Shown: positions 26,842 to 33,884 of the stretch, in pieces
Layout: each line of letters opens with the position of its first letter
How positions within the stretch are numbered: the first letter of the stretch is position 1
Origin: AC-32 sp963765785
GTDB taxonomy: Bacteria; Actinomycetota; Thermoleophilia; Gaiellales; Gaiellaceae
Length of the DNA stretch: 64,000 nt
Direction: 5' to 3'
NCBI GenBank assembly: GCA_963765785.1
Contig: CAVXXW010000010.1
Span: 1 to 64,000 of the forward strand
Made by a program: the position numbers and the translations under genes
The notes under the pieces: model-generated
What the model saw: the letters and a program-made list of their open reading frames with translations, nothing else
The model's database searches: none
What the model was told of the DNA's origin: nothing

Positions 26842-28203
26842 GTGAGAAAAGCCGTGCTCGCAGGGGTGGTCGCGGCGGCCGCGATCGCCGGTGTCGTCGC
26901 AGCGATGGTGCTTTCCTCCAGGGGTGGAGGCGAGGGCCAGGCGTCGCCGACGACGGGTTCGACGGGTTCGACGGCGAGCCCGACGGCCACCACGCAGGTA
27001 CCGACGAGCACCGGGACGAGCACGAGCGTTTCCACCCCGCAGGGCACCACCACCGCCCCGCCGATTCCCACGCGGCCGGTGAAGCTCCCGCCGCCCCCGT
27101 CGCCGCGCTCCGCAAAGAGAGAGTCGTTCCTGGTCGGCACCGTCGACGACTCGCTCGCCCAGCAGAGCGCGCCGTATGCACAGGCGCAGGTCGACCTCTC
27201 CCGCGACGCCAGCTTCGACGCCGCGATCGTCTCCGCCACCTGGCAGCGCGGCCAGCGCAGCCCGCCGGCGCCGCTGCTGGCCGTCCTCCGCAACGTCGCC
27301 CGCGCGACGGCCCGCGACCACATGCAACTGATGCTCGTCGTCTGGCATGGGCAATCCGGCGAGACGCCGCGGACCCCGTCCGAGCGCGCCGACTTCGCCG
27401 CCTTCGCGGCCGCACTCGTGAAGGCGCTGCCGCAAGTGAAGGCCGTCATCGTCGGAAACGAGCCGAACCTGAGCACGTTCTGGAGGCCGCAGTTCGGCGC
27501 CGGCGGCAGCGACGCCGCCGCACATGCGTACGAGGATCTGCTGGCGCGCAGCTACGACACGGTCAAGGCGGCGCGGCCCGACGTGCTCGTGCTCGGCGGA
27601 GCCCTGTCGCCGCGCGGAGCCGACCGCCGGGGCGGGTCGCGCCCCACCCACTCCCCCACGCGCTTCCTCTACGACCTCGGCGTCGCCTACCGGACGAGCG
27701 GCCGCACGAGGCCGCTGATGGACGCGTTCGCGATCCACCCGTACATGCAGGCCTCCCGCATCGCGCCCACGGCGCCGCACCCGGACAACACGTCGATCAC
27801 GGTCGCCGACTACCCGAAGCTCGTCCGCCTGCTCGACGCCGCCTTCCGCGACACCGGCCAGGAGGCGGCCCACCTGCCGATCTACTACACCGAGTTCGGC
27901 GTCCAGACGCCGGTGCCCGGGTCGAAGCGGCGGTTCTACTCCGACCTCGGCTCGCCCACGCGCTCCGACTCCGTCTCCTTCGCCACGCAGGCCGCCTACT
28001 ACCGACGCGCGCTCGAGCTGGCCTACTGCCAGCCGACCGTGCGCGGGCTGTTCGTCTTCCACACCTTCGACGAGGCGAGCCTCTACGGCTGGCAGTCGGG
28101 CCTCTACTTCGCGGACCGGACGCCGAAACCGAGCCTGCCGGCGTTCAAGCGCACCGTGAGCGACCTGCGCAACGGCCGCTTCCCGGCCTGCAGCGGCGGC
28201 TAG
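26842..28203 (+). CDS. Secreted glycoside-hydrolase-like (clan A TIM barrel) protein
   Basis: 453 aa. An N-terminal membrane/signal segment (about residues 6-24) and a Ser/Thr/Pro-rich linker to about residue 92 precede a TIM-barrel-like domain. VIVGNEPNLSTFW near residue 201 fits the acid/base Asn-Glu pair of clan GH-A, DAFAIHPYM near 295 is a typical strand, and IYYTEFGVQT near 350 fits the nucleophile glutamate. It likely acts on an extracellular polysaccharide; the family (GH5/GH39-like) cannot be fixed. GTG 26842 starts the gene 27 bp from divergent uvrC. The hemQ gene follows after 9 bp, probably in the same transcript. Confidence 0.75.
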   Translation: MRKAVLAGVVAAAAIAGVVAAMVLSSRGGGEGQASPTTGSTGSTASPTATTQVPTSTGTSTSVSTPQGTTTAPPIPTRPVKLPPPPSPRSAKRESFLVGTVDDSLAQQSAPYAQAQVDLSRDASFDAAIVSATWQRGQRSPPAPLLAVLRNVARATARDHMQLMLVVWHGQSGETPRTPSERADFAAFAAALVKALPQVKAVIVGNEPNLSTFWRPQFGAGGSDAAAHAYEDLLARSYDTVKAARPDVLVLGGALSPRGADRRGGSRPTHSPTRFLYDLGVAYRTSGRTRPLMDAFAIHPYMQASRIAPTAPHPDNTSITVADYPKLVRLLDAAFRDTGQEAAHLPIYYTEFGVQTPVPGSKRRFYSDLGSPTRSDSVSFATQAAYYRRALELAYCQPTVRGLFVFHTFDEASLYGWQSGLYFADRTPKPSLPAFKRTVSDLRNGRFPACSGG

Positions 28204-28212
28204 GGTTCAGGC

Positions 28213-28944
28213 GTGGCCGGCCAGTACGTCGCGTACACCTTCTTCAAGGTCGACCCCGGCTGGCGGCGGCTCCCGATCGAGGAGCGCGCAGCCGGGAAGG
28301 ATGCCTTCGCGGAGACCGTCGAGGACTTCTCCGGCCGGATGTCCACGCTCCGCGCGTACTCGACCACGGGCGTGCGGCCGGAGACGGACTTCTTCCTCTG
28401 GAAGATCACCGAGCGCTACGACGACCTGGGCGAGCTCGGCGCGGCGCTGAACGCGACGCCGCTCGCCGGCTGGCTGGCGACCCCGTACTCGTACCTCGCC
28501 ACGACGAAGGCGTCCGAGTACACGAACGCGCGCAAGCCGCGGCAGGTCGTGCCGAAGGGCTCGCCCTATCTCGTCGTCTACCCGTTCGTGAAGCTGCGTT
28601 CCTGGTACTCGCTGCCGAAGGAGGACCGGCAGCGCGCGATGGACGAGCACATGCGAGTCGGACACGAGTTCTCGACGATCCACAACCACACGACCTACTC
28701 GTTCGGGATCGACGACCAGGAGTTCATGACCGTCTTCGAGTGCGACGAGCCTGCCGACTTCATGCACCTGATGCAAACGCTGCGCGAGTCCGAGGCGAGC
28801 CGCTACACGGAGCGCGACACGCCGATATTTGTCGGAGCGCTCTGCTCGATTCGAGAAGCGTTGGACGCCCTAGACGGTGTGGGAGCCGGCCGTGCCAGCA
28901 AAGCCGGCACGGCCTCTTCGACGGCATCGCAAGCGACGCCTTAG
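28213..28944 (+). CDS. hemQ: Coproheme decarboxylase (chlorite-dismutase family HemQ)
   Basis: 243 aa. In the coproporphyrin-dependent heme pathway of Gram-positive bacteria this enzyme oxidatively decarboxylates Fe-coproporphyrin to heme b. Family landmarks: FFLWKITERYDDL near residue 60, YPFVKLRSWYSLP near 123, MDEHMRVGHEFSTI near 143 with the heme-binding histidine region, and SFGIDDQEFMTVFE near 163. The last 22 residues (from GVGAG to the stop) are encoded by a palindromic repeat that recurs at 24.9 kb and do not look like native sequence. The start is GTG 28213. No other heme-pathway gene is nearby. Confidence 0.93.
   Translation: MAGQYVAYTFFKVDPGWRRLPIEERAAGKDAFAETVEDFSGRMSTLRAYSTTGVRPETDFFLWKITERYDDLGELGAALNATPLAGWLATPYSYLATTKASEYTNARKPRQVVPKGSPYLVVYPFVKLRSWYSLPKEDRQRAMDEHMRVGHEFSTIHNHTTYSFGIDDQEFMTVFECDEPADFMHLMQTLRESEASRYTERDTPIFVGALCSIREALDALDGVGAGRASKAGTASSTASQATP
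28888..28940 (+). repeat. Two-hairpin palindromic repeat element, copy B
   Basis: Hairpin GGCCGTGCC-a-GC-aaa-GC-c-GGCACGGCC (28888-28914), an 8-nt spacer, then GGCATCGC-AA-GCGACGCC (28923-28940). It is opposite in orientation to copy A at 24884-24934. It lies inside the 3' end of hemQ, supplying the reading frame to the stop, and probably also acts as terminator or mRNA 3' end. Confidence 0.7.
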
Positions 28945-29003
28945 CAGGCCATCGCGAGGTCCATCCGCGACGAGCTCGACGACGCCGCGGTCACGGCGCG
29001 CGC

Positions 29004-29384
29004 CTAGTAGCCGTACGAGTGCTCGTCGCGCCAGACGCGCCACATCGCGAAGCCCCCGAGCACGAAGACCGCGACGAAGACCAGCAGGTTGAGGCCGCTC
29101 CCAACCGACACGAACCACCGTGACGCGACGTTGACGACGATCAGCACGGCCGCGCCGTAGAAGACCACGCGCGAGCGCGCCGACCACATCGAGATCTCCT
29201 CCCTGTGGTCGCGCCAGAGAAGGTAGACGAAGAACGCGATCGCGAGGAAGAAGGCGATCTGCGCGAGCAGGAAAAGCGCGGTGAGCGTCTTCTCGAGCTG
29301 GAGCACGACGATCACCACCGCGATCAGCGCGATGATCAGGAACCCGCGGAGCGTCGGGTTCAGGTCGCGAAATGCGCGCCTCAT
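29004..29384 (-). CDS. Small four-helix membrane protein, unknown function
   Basis: 126 aa. About four hydrophobic segments are visible (near residues 14-27, 33-53, 72-86 and 97-113), separated by short charged loops such as WRDHREEISMWSARSR. Such proteins are common in actinobacteria and have no known role. ATG 29384 is the only sensible start. The neighbours are hemQ (convergent) and, 27 bp upstream on the same strand, a coiled-coil protein gene, which could be co-transcribed. Confidence 0.65.
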   Translation of the reverse strand: MRRAFRDLNPTLRGFLIIALIAVVIVVLQLEKTLTALFLLAQIAFFLAIAFFVYLLWRDHREEISMWSARSRVVFYGAAVLIVVNVASRWFVSVGSGLNLLVFVAVFVLGGFAMWRVWRDEHSYGY

Positions 29385-29411
29385 GCGACCAGGGTAGCCC
29401 GCCGCGGAGCG

Positions 29412-29882
29412 TTACCAGCCGACGTCGCGCGGCGCCGTGACCATGGTCGCCTCGTCCGGCTCCGACGCAGCGCGGACTCGCTGTGCTTCGCGGGCGGCTT
29501 CGCGCAGATTGCCGAGCACCTCTTTGAGATGCACCTCCATGGCGCGCCGTTCCCGCTCTGATTGCTCGACCTCGTGCCGGAGCACCTTCTTCGCCTGCTC
29601 GGCGTCGTCGAGCCGCGCCCTGAGCTCGCGCTCGTGCGCCTCCGCGTGGTGCGAAGTGGCCTGGACGCTCGCGCTCAGCTTCGCGAGCTCACGCTCGGCC
29701 GCCTTCGCCCGTCGCCGGGCCTGATCGAGCTCCGCGCGCAGGTTGTGTGCCTCGGTCTCGGCCTTCGTGCGGCGCTTCGCCTCCCGGTCGCGCTCTGCCT
29801 GGGCGAGGACGCGTGCCTTCTCGAGCGAGTCCACCTCCGTCGCCAGCAGCGACAGCTCTCGTGCGAGGTTGCGTGCCTCCAT
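29412..29882 (-). CDS. Coiled-coil protein
   Basis: 156 aa, almost wholly heptad-like and rich in Glu, Arg, Ala and Leu from residue 5 to about 140 (for example EVDSLEKARVLAQAERDREA), so a long dimeric coiled coil is expected. ATG 29882 has GAAGGA nine bases upstream; a longer GTG start at 29930 would reach the bcp region. No signal or membrane segment, so it is cytoplasmic. It diverges from bcp. I can assign no function beyond structural or scaffold potential. Confidence 0.6.
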   Translation of the reverse strand: MEARNLARELSLLATEVDSLEKARVLAQAERDREAKRRTKAETEAHNLRAELDQARRRAKAAERELAKLSASVQATSHHAEAHERELRARLDDAEQAKKVLRHEVEQSERERRAMEVHLKEVLGNLREAAREAQRVRAASEPDEATMVTAPRDVGW

Positions 29883-29948
29883 GCGGGCGTCCTTCGACCC
29901 GCGCGCGGATCTCCCTCCCGTCCCGCTCACGGTAATCTGCGGCCCGAC

Positions 29949-30386
29949 GTGGTCGAGGAAGGCAAGCCGGCACCGAACTTCGAGCTCGAGAGCGACAGCG
30001 GCGAGACCGTCAAGCTCTCCGACCTCCGCGGCAAGCCCGTCGTCCTCTACTTCTACCCCAAGGACGACACACCCGGCTGCACGCGGCAGGCTTGCGGGAT
30101 CCGCGATACCTGGGGCGAGTTCCAGCGTGCCGGCGCGGAGGTGTTCGGCATCAGCGCCGACACCGTCGCGTCGCATGAGAAGTTCAAGGAGAAGTACTCG
30201 CTCCCGTTCCCGCTTCTCGCCGATCCCGAGCACAAGCTCGGCGAGGCGTACGGCGTGGCGCGGGAGGGGAAGAACTCGTACGAGCGCTCGACGTTCGTGA
30301 TCGACGCCGGCGGCAACGTCGCGAAGATCATGCGCCGCGTGAACCCCGACCAGCACGCCGACCAGGTGCTCGAGGCGCTCGCATGA
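29949..30386 (+). CDS. bcp: Thioredoxin-dependent peroxiredoxin (Bcp/PrxQ)
   Basis: 145 aa. YPKDDTPGCTRQAC near residues 36-49 has the peroxidatic cysteine (about C44) in the P-x-x-x-T-x-x-C motif, with a second cysteine five residues on (about C49), the atypical 2-Cys PrxQ arrangement. It reduces H2O2 and organic peroxides using thioredoxin. ERSTFVIDAGGNV and the trailing helix DQHADQVLEAL are standard. The start is GTG 29949. The stop overlaps the following gene in an ATGA junction. Confidence 0.94.
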   Translation: MVEEGKPAPNFELESDSGETVKLSDLRGKPVVLYFYPKDDTPGCTRQACGIRDTWGEFQRAGAEVFGISADTVASHEKFKEKYSLPFPLLADPEHKLGEAYGVAREGKNSYERSTFVIDAGGNVAKIMRRVNPDQHADQVLEALA

Positions 30387-30805
30387 TGTGGTCGCGACGC
30401 GATCCGGACCTGGTGCTCGTCGAGGCCATGCTCGCGCCACCGCCGCTCGACGACGCCCGCCGCTCGCTCGCGTACTGGCAGCAGCGGCGCAGGACGCTGC
30501 CGGTCTACCAACGCAGCGCGCGGCGGGAAGCCCGCGAGATGGAGGCGCGCTGGGAGGGCCGGGTCCGCGAGGCCGAGCTGGTGCGCTTCGAGTCGACCGT
30601 TCCCGGGAGGATCCTGAAGGCGGTCGGGCTCTCGGGCCTCTACGGCAGGATGCTGCCGCTGAACAAGGGGCGGCTCCTGTGGCTCGCCTGGGCGATCGCG
30701 CCGCGGCGGCTGAAGCTGGTCGCGGGCGGCCTGGTCGCGGCCTGGCTGCTCGTCTCGCTCGTCGCCGTGACGGCGCTCGCGGCCGTCGTCTTCCGGCTCG
30801 GCTAG
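30383..30805 (+). CDS. Single-pass membrane protein, unknown function
   Basis: 140 aa. The N-terminal 70 residues are strongly charged (RSARREAREMEARWEGRVRE) and probably helical; one or two hydrophobic segments follow near residues 94-104 and 112-136. Translationally coupled to bcp through ATGA. No motif recognised. Confidence 0.6.
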   Translation: MMWSRRDPDLVLVEAMLAPPPLDDARRSLAYWQQRRRTLPVYQRSARREAREMEARWEGRVREAELVRFESTVPGRILKAVGLSGLYGRMLPLNKGRLLWLAWAIAPRRLKLVAGGLVAAWLLVSLVAVTALAAVVFRLG

Positions 30806-30814
30806 CCCGTTCGG

Positions 30815-31033
30815 TTAGCTATCGCCCTGGCGTTCGCCGGAGAACGACTGCTCCCAACCGACGTTCACGAGCATCGCGCCCACCTCGCGGACTGCAAGGG
30901 CGATCTCGAGGCCGATCTCTCTGATCGCCTCGGTCTCGCGGGCCGTCGACGCACTTGCGCGCAGCTGCTCGAGCAGCCCTTCGAGCCGCTCGATCTCCGC
31001 GTAGTTCTTTTGCTCAGGGTTGTTGACTGCCAT
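30815..31033 (-). CDS. Small helical protein, unknown function
   Basis: 72 aa, acidic and helical (YAEIERLEGLLEQLRASAST near residues 11-30). Codon choice follows the local GC bias and the frame is clean, but the ribosome binding site is weak. It is convergent with the membrane-protein gene. It is the last apparently intact gene before the tRNA-like direct repeat at 31080. Confidence 0.45.
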   Translation of the reverse strand: MAVNNPEQKNYAEIERLEGLLEQLRASASTARETEAIREIGLEIALAVREVGAMLVNVGWEQSFSGERQGDS

Positions 31034-31079
31034 TAGTGCTCGACCAACTCCGCGCCCTCTTCGACCTCTATGACGAAGC

Positions 31080-31119
31080 TATGCGGATGAGAGGACTTGA
31101 ACCTCCACGGGGTTCTGAG
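31080..31119 (-). repeat. 40-bp direct repeat resembling a tRNA 3' end (att-like), copy 1
   Basis: Read on the minus strand, the repeat contains a complete T arm (GGAGG-TTCAAGT-CCTCT) followed by an acceptor strand CATCCGC and discriminator A. No matching 5' half (GCGGATG) exists within 100 bp, so it is a fragment, not a tRNA gene. An identical 40-mer lies at 37674-37713. This is the pattern left at att sites of elements that integrate into tRNA genes. Confidence 0.8.
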
Positions 31120-31236
31120 TGTAATGGCCTGCCGCGGCGAGTCGTGACAGGAAGCCGGTTTGCGCCGGCCGAGGTGCCTCGGATCTCCCCGGTCCGAGTC
31201 GGTGTACGGACTGAGCGCGGACTAGACTCGGCTCTC

Positions 31237-31332
31237 GTGCAGGCCGAGAACGTCGCGCTGATCCCGAAGTGCGCGGAATGCGAGGGCGCGTACTGCCCGA
31301 AGTGCGCGGAGCGGGAGGTCGGCAACGGCTGA
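31237..31332 (+). pseudogene. CxxC...CxxC small protein, copy 1 (internally deleted)
   Basis: The frame from GTG 31237 reads QAENVALIPKCAEC, then EGAYCPKCAEREVGNG and a stop: 31 residues. Against the paralogues at 38061, 41773 and 42009 it has both cysteine pairs but lacks about 28 residues between them (the WLPAD...RW...GPAEV segment), apparently an in-frame deletion. Intact family members look like small zinc-ribbon proteins of about 58 residues. Function unknown. Confidence 0.6.
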
Positions 31333-31342
31333 CTCGCCGGAC

Positions 31343-31780
31343 CTGTTTCGGAACATCCTGGTCGGCATCGACGACTCGCCGTCCTCGCGGCGGGCGCTCG
31401 AGTATGCGATCGGACTCGCCCGAGCGGGCAATGCCAAGCTGACGCTGATGACAGTTGCGCCGCCGCCCTCGACTTACGTCACCCTGGGCGGGTTGAGCCC
31501 CGAGACGATGGGCGCCCAGTTGGACAAGTGGGCGAGGGAGGCGTTGGAGGACGCCGCCCAACTCGTCCCTGACGACGTCATCGCGCACAAAGTGCAGGGC
31601 AGCGGCCAGGCAGGCCCCGCGATCCTGAAGGAGGTCAAGCGTGGACAGTACGACCTGATCGTGCTCGGCTCCCGCGGGCGGGGGCGCGCACAGGAAGGCC
31701 TTCTCGGAAGCGTCAACGGCTACCTCCACTTCCGCGCGCAGGTCCCGCTACTCACCGTGCCCGAGGAGAGCAGTACCTAG
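31343..31780 (+). CDS. Universal stress protein (UspA family)
   Basis: 145 aa. FRNILVGIDDSPSSRRALEY at the start and VLGSRGRGRAQEGLLGS near residues 111-127 (the G-x2-G-x9-G-S/T ATP-binding motif) are diagnostic for ATP-binding Usp proteins. The N-terminus aligns with the usual MFRNILVGID only if translation begins at CTG 31343; no ATG, GTG or TTG is in frame between the preceding stop and residue 1. It lies just inside the repeat-bounded 31-37.7 kb segment, 10 bp after the truncated CxxC copy. Its stop CTAG is shared with a minus-strand gene remnant. Confidence 0.88.
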   Translation: MFRNILVGIDDSPSSRRALEYAIGLARAGNAKLTLMTVAPPPSTYVTLGGLSPETMGAQLDKWAREALEDAAQLVPDDVIAHKVQGSGQAGPAILKEVKRGQYDLIVLGSRGRGRAQEGLLGSVNGYLHFRAQVPLLTVPEESST

Positions 31781-31860
31781 CGTCCGGCTACGCCCCGTTC
31801 CCGTCGCCGCCTAGTCGCTCTTTCGGACATGGCGCGCAGCGTCTGTACCGCCTCCCAGTG
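31777..31860 (-). pseudogene. Gene 3' fragment, family 1 (EAVQTLR...RGVA)
   Basis: The minus-strand frame ends WHWEAVQTLRAMSERATRRR then RERGVAGR and stop. A diverged copy (EAVQTLRRMPERATRSRRER, GVA, stop) is at 45364-45445. Only the C-terminal portion is recognisable in either place. Unknown family; the pair shows that the 31-46 kb region carries duplicated gene ends. Confidence 0.45.
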
Positions 31861-31970
31861 CCAGCGCAGCGCCTCGGCGCTGGCCGCCTGGTGAACCCAA
31901 AACGGAGAGCGGCCCGATGGACGGGCCGCTCGACCGAGCACGCGACGGAGGTGTCGTGTGCGCTGTGCGA

Positions 31971-32333
31971 TTACTTGATCGTCAGCTTCAGGTGGTTGTC
32001 GTCGGGTGCCTGCTTGACCATCGTGATCTTGTAGACCCCCGTCGCCTTGAGCGTCAACGACGCCCCGACCTTCGCGTGCTTCGTGCCACCCGGGCCCTTG
32101 ATAATCAGGGCGGCCTCGTCGAGGTTGACGAGCTTGACCGGGCCGCTGCGCGTGACCGTCTTGGCGTATTTGCGGTGATTCGGGCCTCCTGCGACGTAGA
32201 ACCAGTGGCAGCCGGGGTCGTGCATCGCGACGATGAGCTTGGTCGGCGTCACTGCGGCATGGTTCACCTGCGCGGCCGCAACCGGCACCGCCAGCATCAG
32301 GCCGGCGATCACCGTAAGAGTGAGTTTGCGCAT
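31971..32333 (-). CDS. Small exported protein, unknown function
   Basis: 120 aa from ATG 32333, which follows GGAGGTAGCAGTT. A signal peptide (RKLTLTVIAGLMLAVPVAAA) precedes a mature domain of about 100 residues with a single cysteine in DPGCHWFYVAGG and a lysine-rich beta-type sequence (KLVNLDEAALIIKGPGGTKH). It resembles short cupredoxin-like secreted proteins in outline, but no Cu-ligand set is evident. It stands alone between remnants. Confidence 0.7.
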   Translation of the reverse strand: MRKLTLTVIAGLMLAVPVAAAQVNHAAVTPTKLIVAMHDPGCHWFYVAGGPNHRKYAKTVTRSGPVKLVNLDEAALIIKGPGGTKHAKVGASLTLKATGVYKITMVKQAPDDNHLKLTIK

Positions 32334-32496
32334 AACTGCTACCTCCATCGCGTGTCGTTTCGCGAATCAGACACGCCAAGGGGCCACGCTTCGTCCGCGA
32401 AGACGCCGATCTAGCCCCGGGAGAACTAGGGATTCGGGCGGGAGGTGCTCCTCGGTTGTGGAGCGCGCCGCAGCTTCCGCGGGGGTCGGCTAGGGC

Positions 32497-32551
32497 CTAG
32501 CCGAGCTGATGCTTGTAGACGATCGCCTGAGCCTGCGCCTGCCGCAGCGAA
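32497..32551 (-). pseudogene. C-terminal fragment of the HNH-like secreted protein (41.3 kb paralogue)
   Basis: The minus-strand sequence reads LRQAQAQAIVYKHQLG and stop, matching the last residues (LRQARAQEIAYKHRFG) of the protein at 41268-41726. Nothing upstream continues the homology; the frame runs into the broken TolB-like gene. It is a duplicated gene end. Confidence 0.6.
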
Positions 32552-32589
32552 GCGCGCCCACGGGTAGATCGGGCAGCGGCGAGCCCTGA

Positions 32590-33420
32590 AGCCCGCCGCT
32601 GTTCGACTCAATGCCTAATGCACGAGCGGATGCGTGCCCCAGTCGGGCGAACCCGTCTGGCGACCGCGTCGGTTCGTTGCAACCCAGGGCGTTGGGATCG
32701 GCGTTCGCGCCCCCGCAGGCCGATGTCGGCTGGACGTTGATCTCATGCAGGCCGGTGCCGTCGGTATGCACGACCCAGATCGAGCTGTGCACGTCCGGCG
32801 TCACGTGTTGCGAGAAGACCGATCTCGTTTCCCTGCGGCGACCAGCTGCCGAAGGAACTGAAATCGAGACCTGCAGGCGTGATCTGCTTGAGCCCGGTTC
32901 CGTTGATGTTGACGACGAACAAGGCGTCGACCGTCGTCCGCAGGAAGACGATCCGCTTCCCGTTCGGCGACCAGTCCCCGGGGATTGTCGTCGCCGCCGG
33001 GACTCGAGGTGATCTGCGTGAGGCCACCGCCATCGGAGGTTCGGATCGTGTGGATGCCGTTCTGACTGCCGTCATCGCTGAACGTCTCGCAGAGGAACAG
33101 CCTTCCGTCAGGCGACGGGCTGCCGCATGGATTGAAGAGCCCCGGGTACCCCGCGTCGACGATGCGGAACGTTCCGTCGTCGGGGTTGATGATCGTTGCG
33201 CCGCCGCCGAGCGACGACCCGCAGGTCGCAATATGGGCGCCTCCGAGAACCACATCGGGCACTCGCCGGTTTCCGTCGGTGCCTGGATGAGCCGCTGGCC
33301 CGTGCCGTCCGGGTTGACCAGGTAGACCTGCGTATCGCCGAGGTCCGGGTTGAACCGGGCGAACGTGAAGCCTTCGGCCGGGCGATAGACCTCGGCCGGA
33401 GTCCCGCTCACCGGATCAAC
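32590..33420 (-). pseudogene. TolB/PD40 beta-propeller gene broken by several frameshifts
   Basis: Pieces of one propeller protein appear in alternating minus-strand frames: PAEGFTFARFNPDLGDTQVY and LVNPDGTGQRLI (about 33.3 kb), INPDDGTFRIVDAGYPGLFN and TSDGGGLTQITSSPGGDDNP (33.0-33.2 kb), GDWSPNGKRIVFLRT and VNINGTGLKQITPAGLDFSS (32.85-32.98 kb), and VVHTDGTGLHEINV (32.75 kb). The repeated D/N-x-DGTGL-x-x-I phrase and W/SPDG signatures are typical of WD40-like PD40 repeats. At least three one-base shifts are needed to join them, and no signal peptide or start is visible. Confidence 0.7.
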
Positions 33421-33634
33421 ATCGGCCGGGTGACGTTTCTCGAAGTTCGGCCCTGCAAGCCCCACGGGTCGGGTCGACGCCCGCGAGCCAGACGAGACCC
33501 TCTTCGACTCCGATTGTGGCCACGGCGTAGAGCGTGTACATCGCTGAACGGCGACGTGCCTCCTCATCAGCCCACGCGATGACCGCATGCACGTCCTCTG
33601 CCTCGAGAACGCAGTGCTCGGCCGCCGCCCACAT
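33416..33634 (-). CDS. Small conserved-looking protein, unknown function
   Basis: 72 aa from ATG 33634, chosen because AGGAG lies at ideal spacing upstream. It reads MWAAAEHCVLEAEDVHAVIA, then an acidic helix, then YAVATIGVEEGLVWLAGVDP. This pattern resembles small stand-alone actinobacterial proteins, but I cannot name a family. It is upstream of the broken propeller gene on the same strand. Confidence 0.5.
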   Translation of the reverse strand: MWAAAEHCVLEAEDVHAVIAWADEEARRRSAMYTLYAVATIGVEEGLVWLAGVDPTRGACRAELRETSPGRC

Positions 33635-33884
33635 GACCTGCTCCTGCCCTCCTGCAGGAAGGTCCGACTCCGGGAGACGAGGCTGCCGCAAAAGACCACG
33701 TAGAAGTCATGGATCGGCCGCAACCAGAAACCCGCATGGGCCCGGCGCGACTCAATCCTCGCCGTCGCATCGTCTGCCGAGCCTAGCTGGGCTCCGGCTC
33801 GGAAAAGCGTTAGGGTGCCGCGCTGGGCAGGGCGTCCGGTCTACGCGCGGGCGATCAAGAACCCAGACATGAGGAGGGAGTCCT

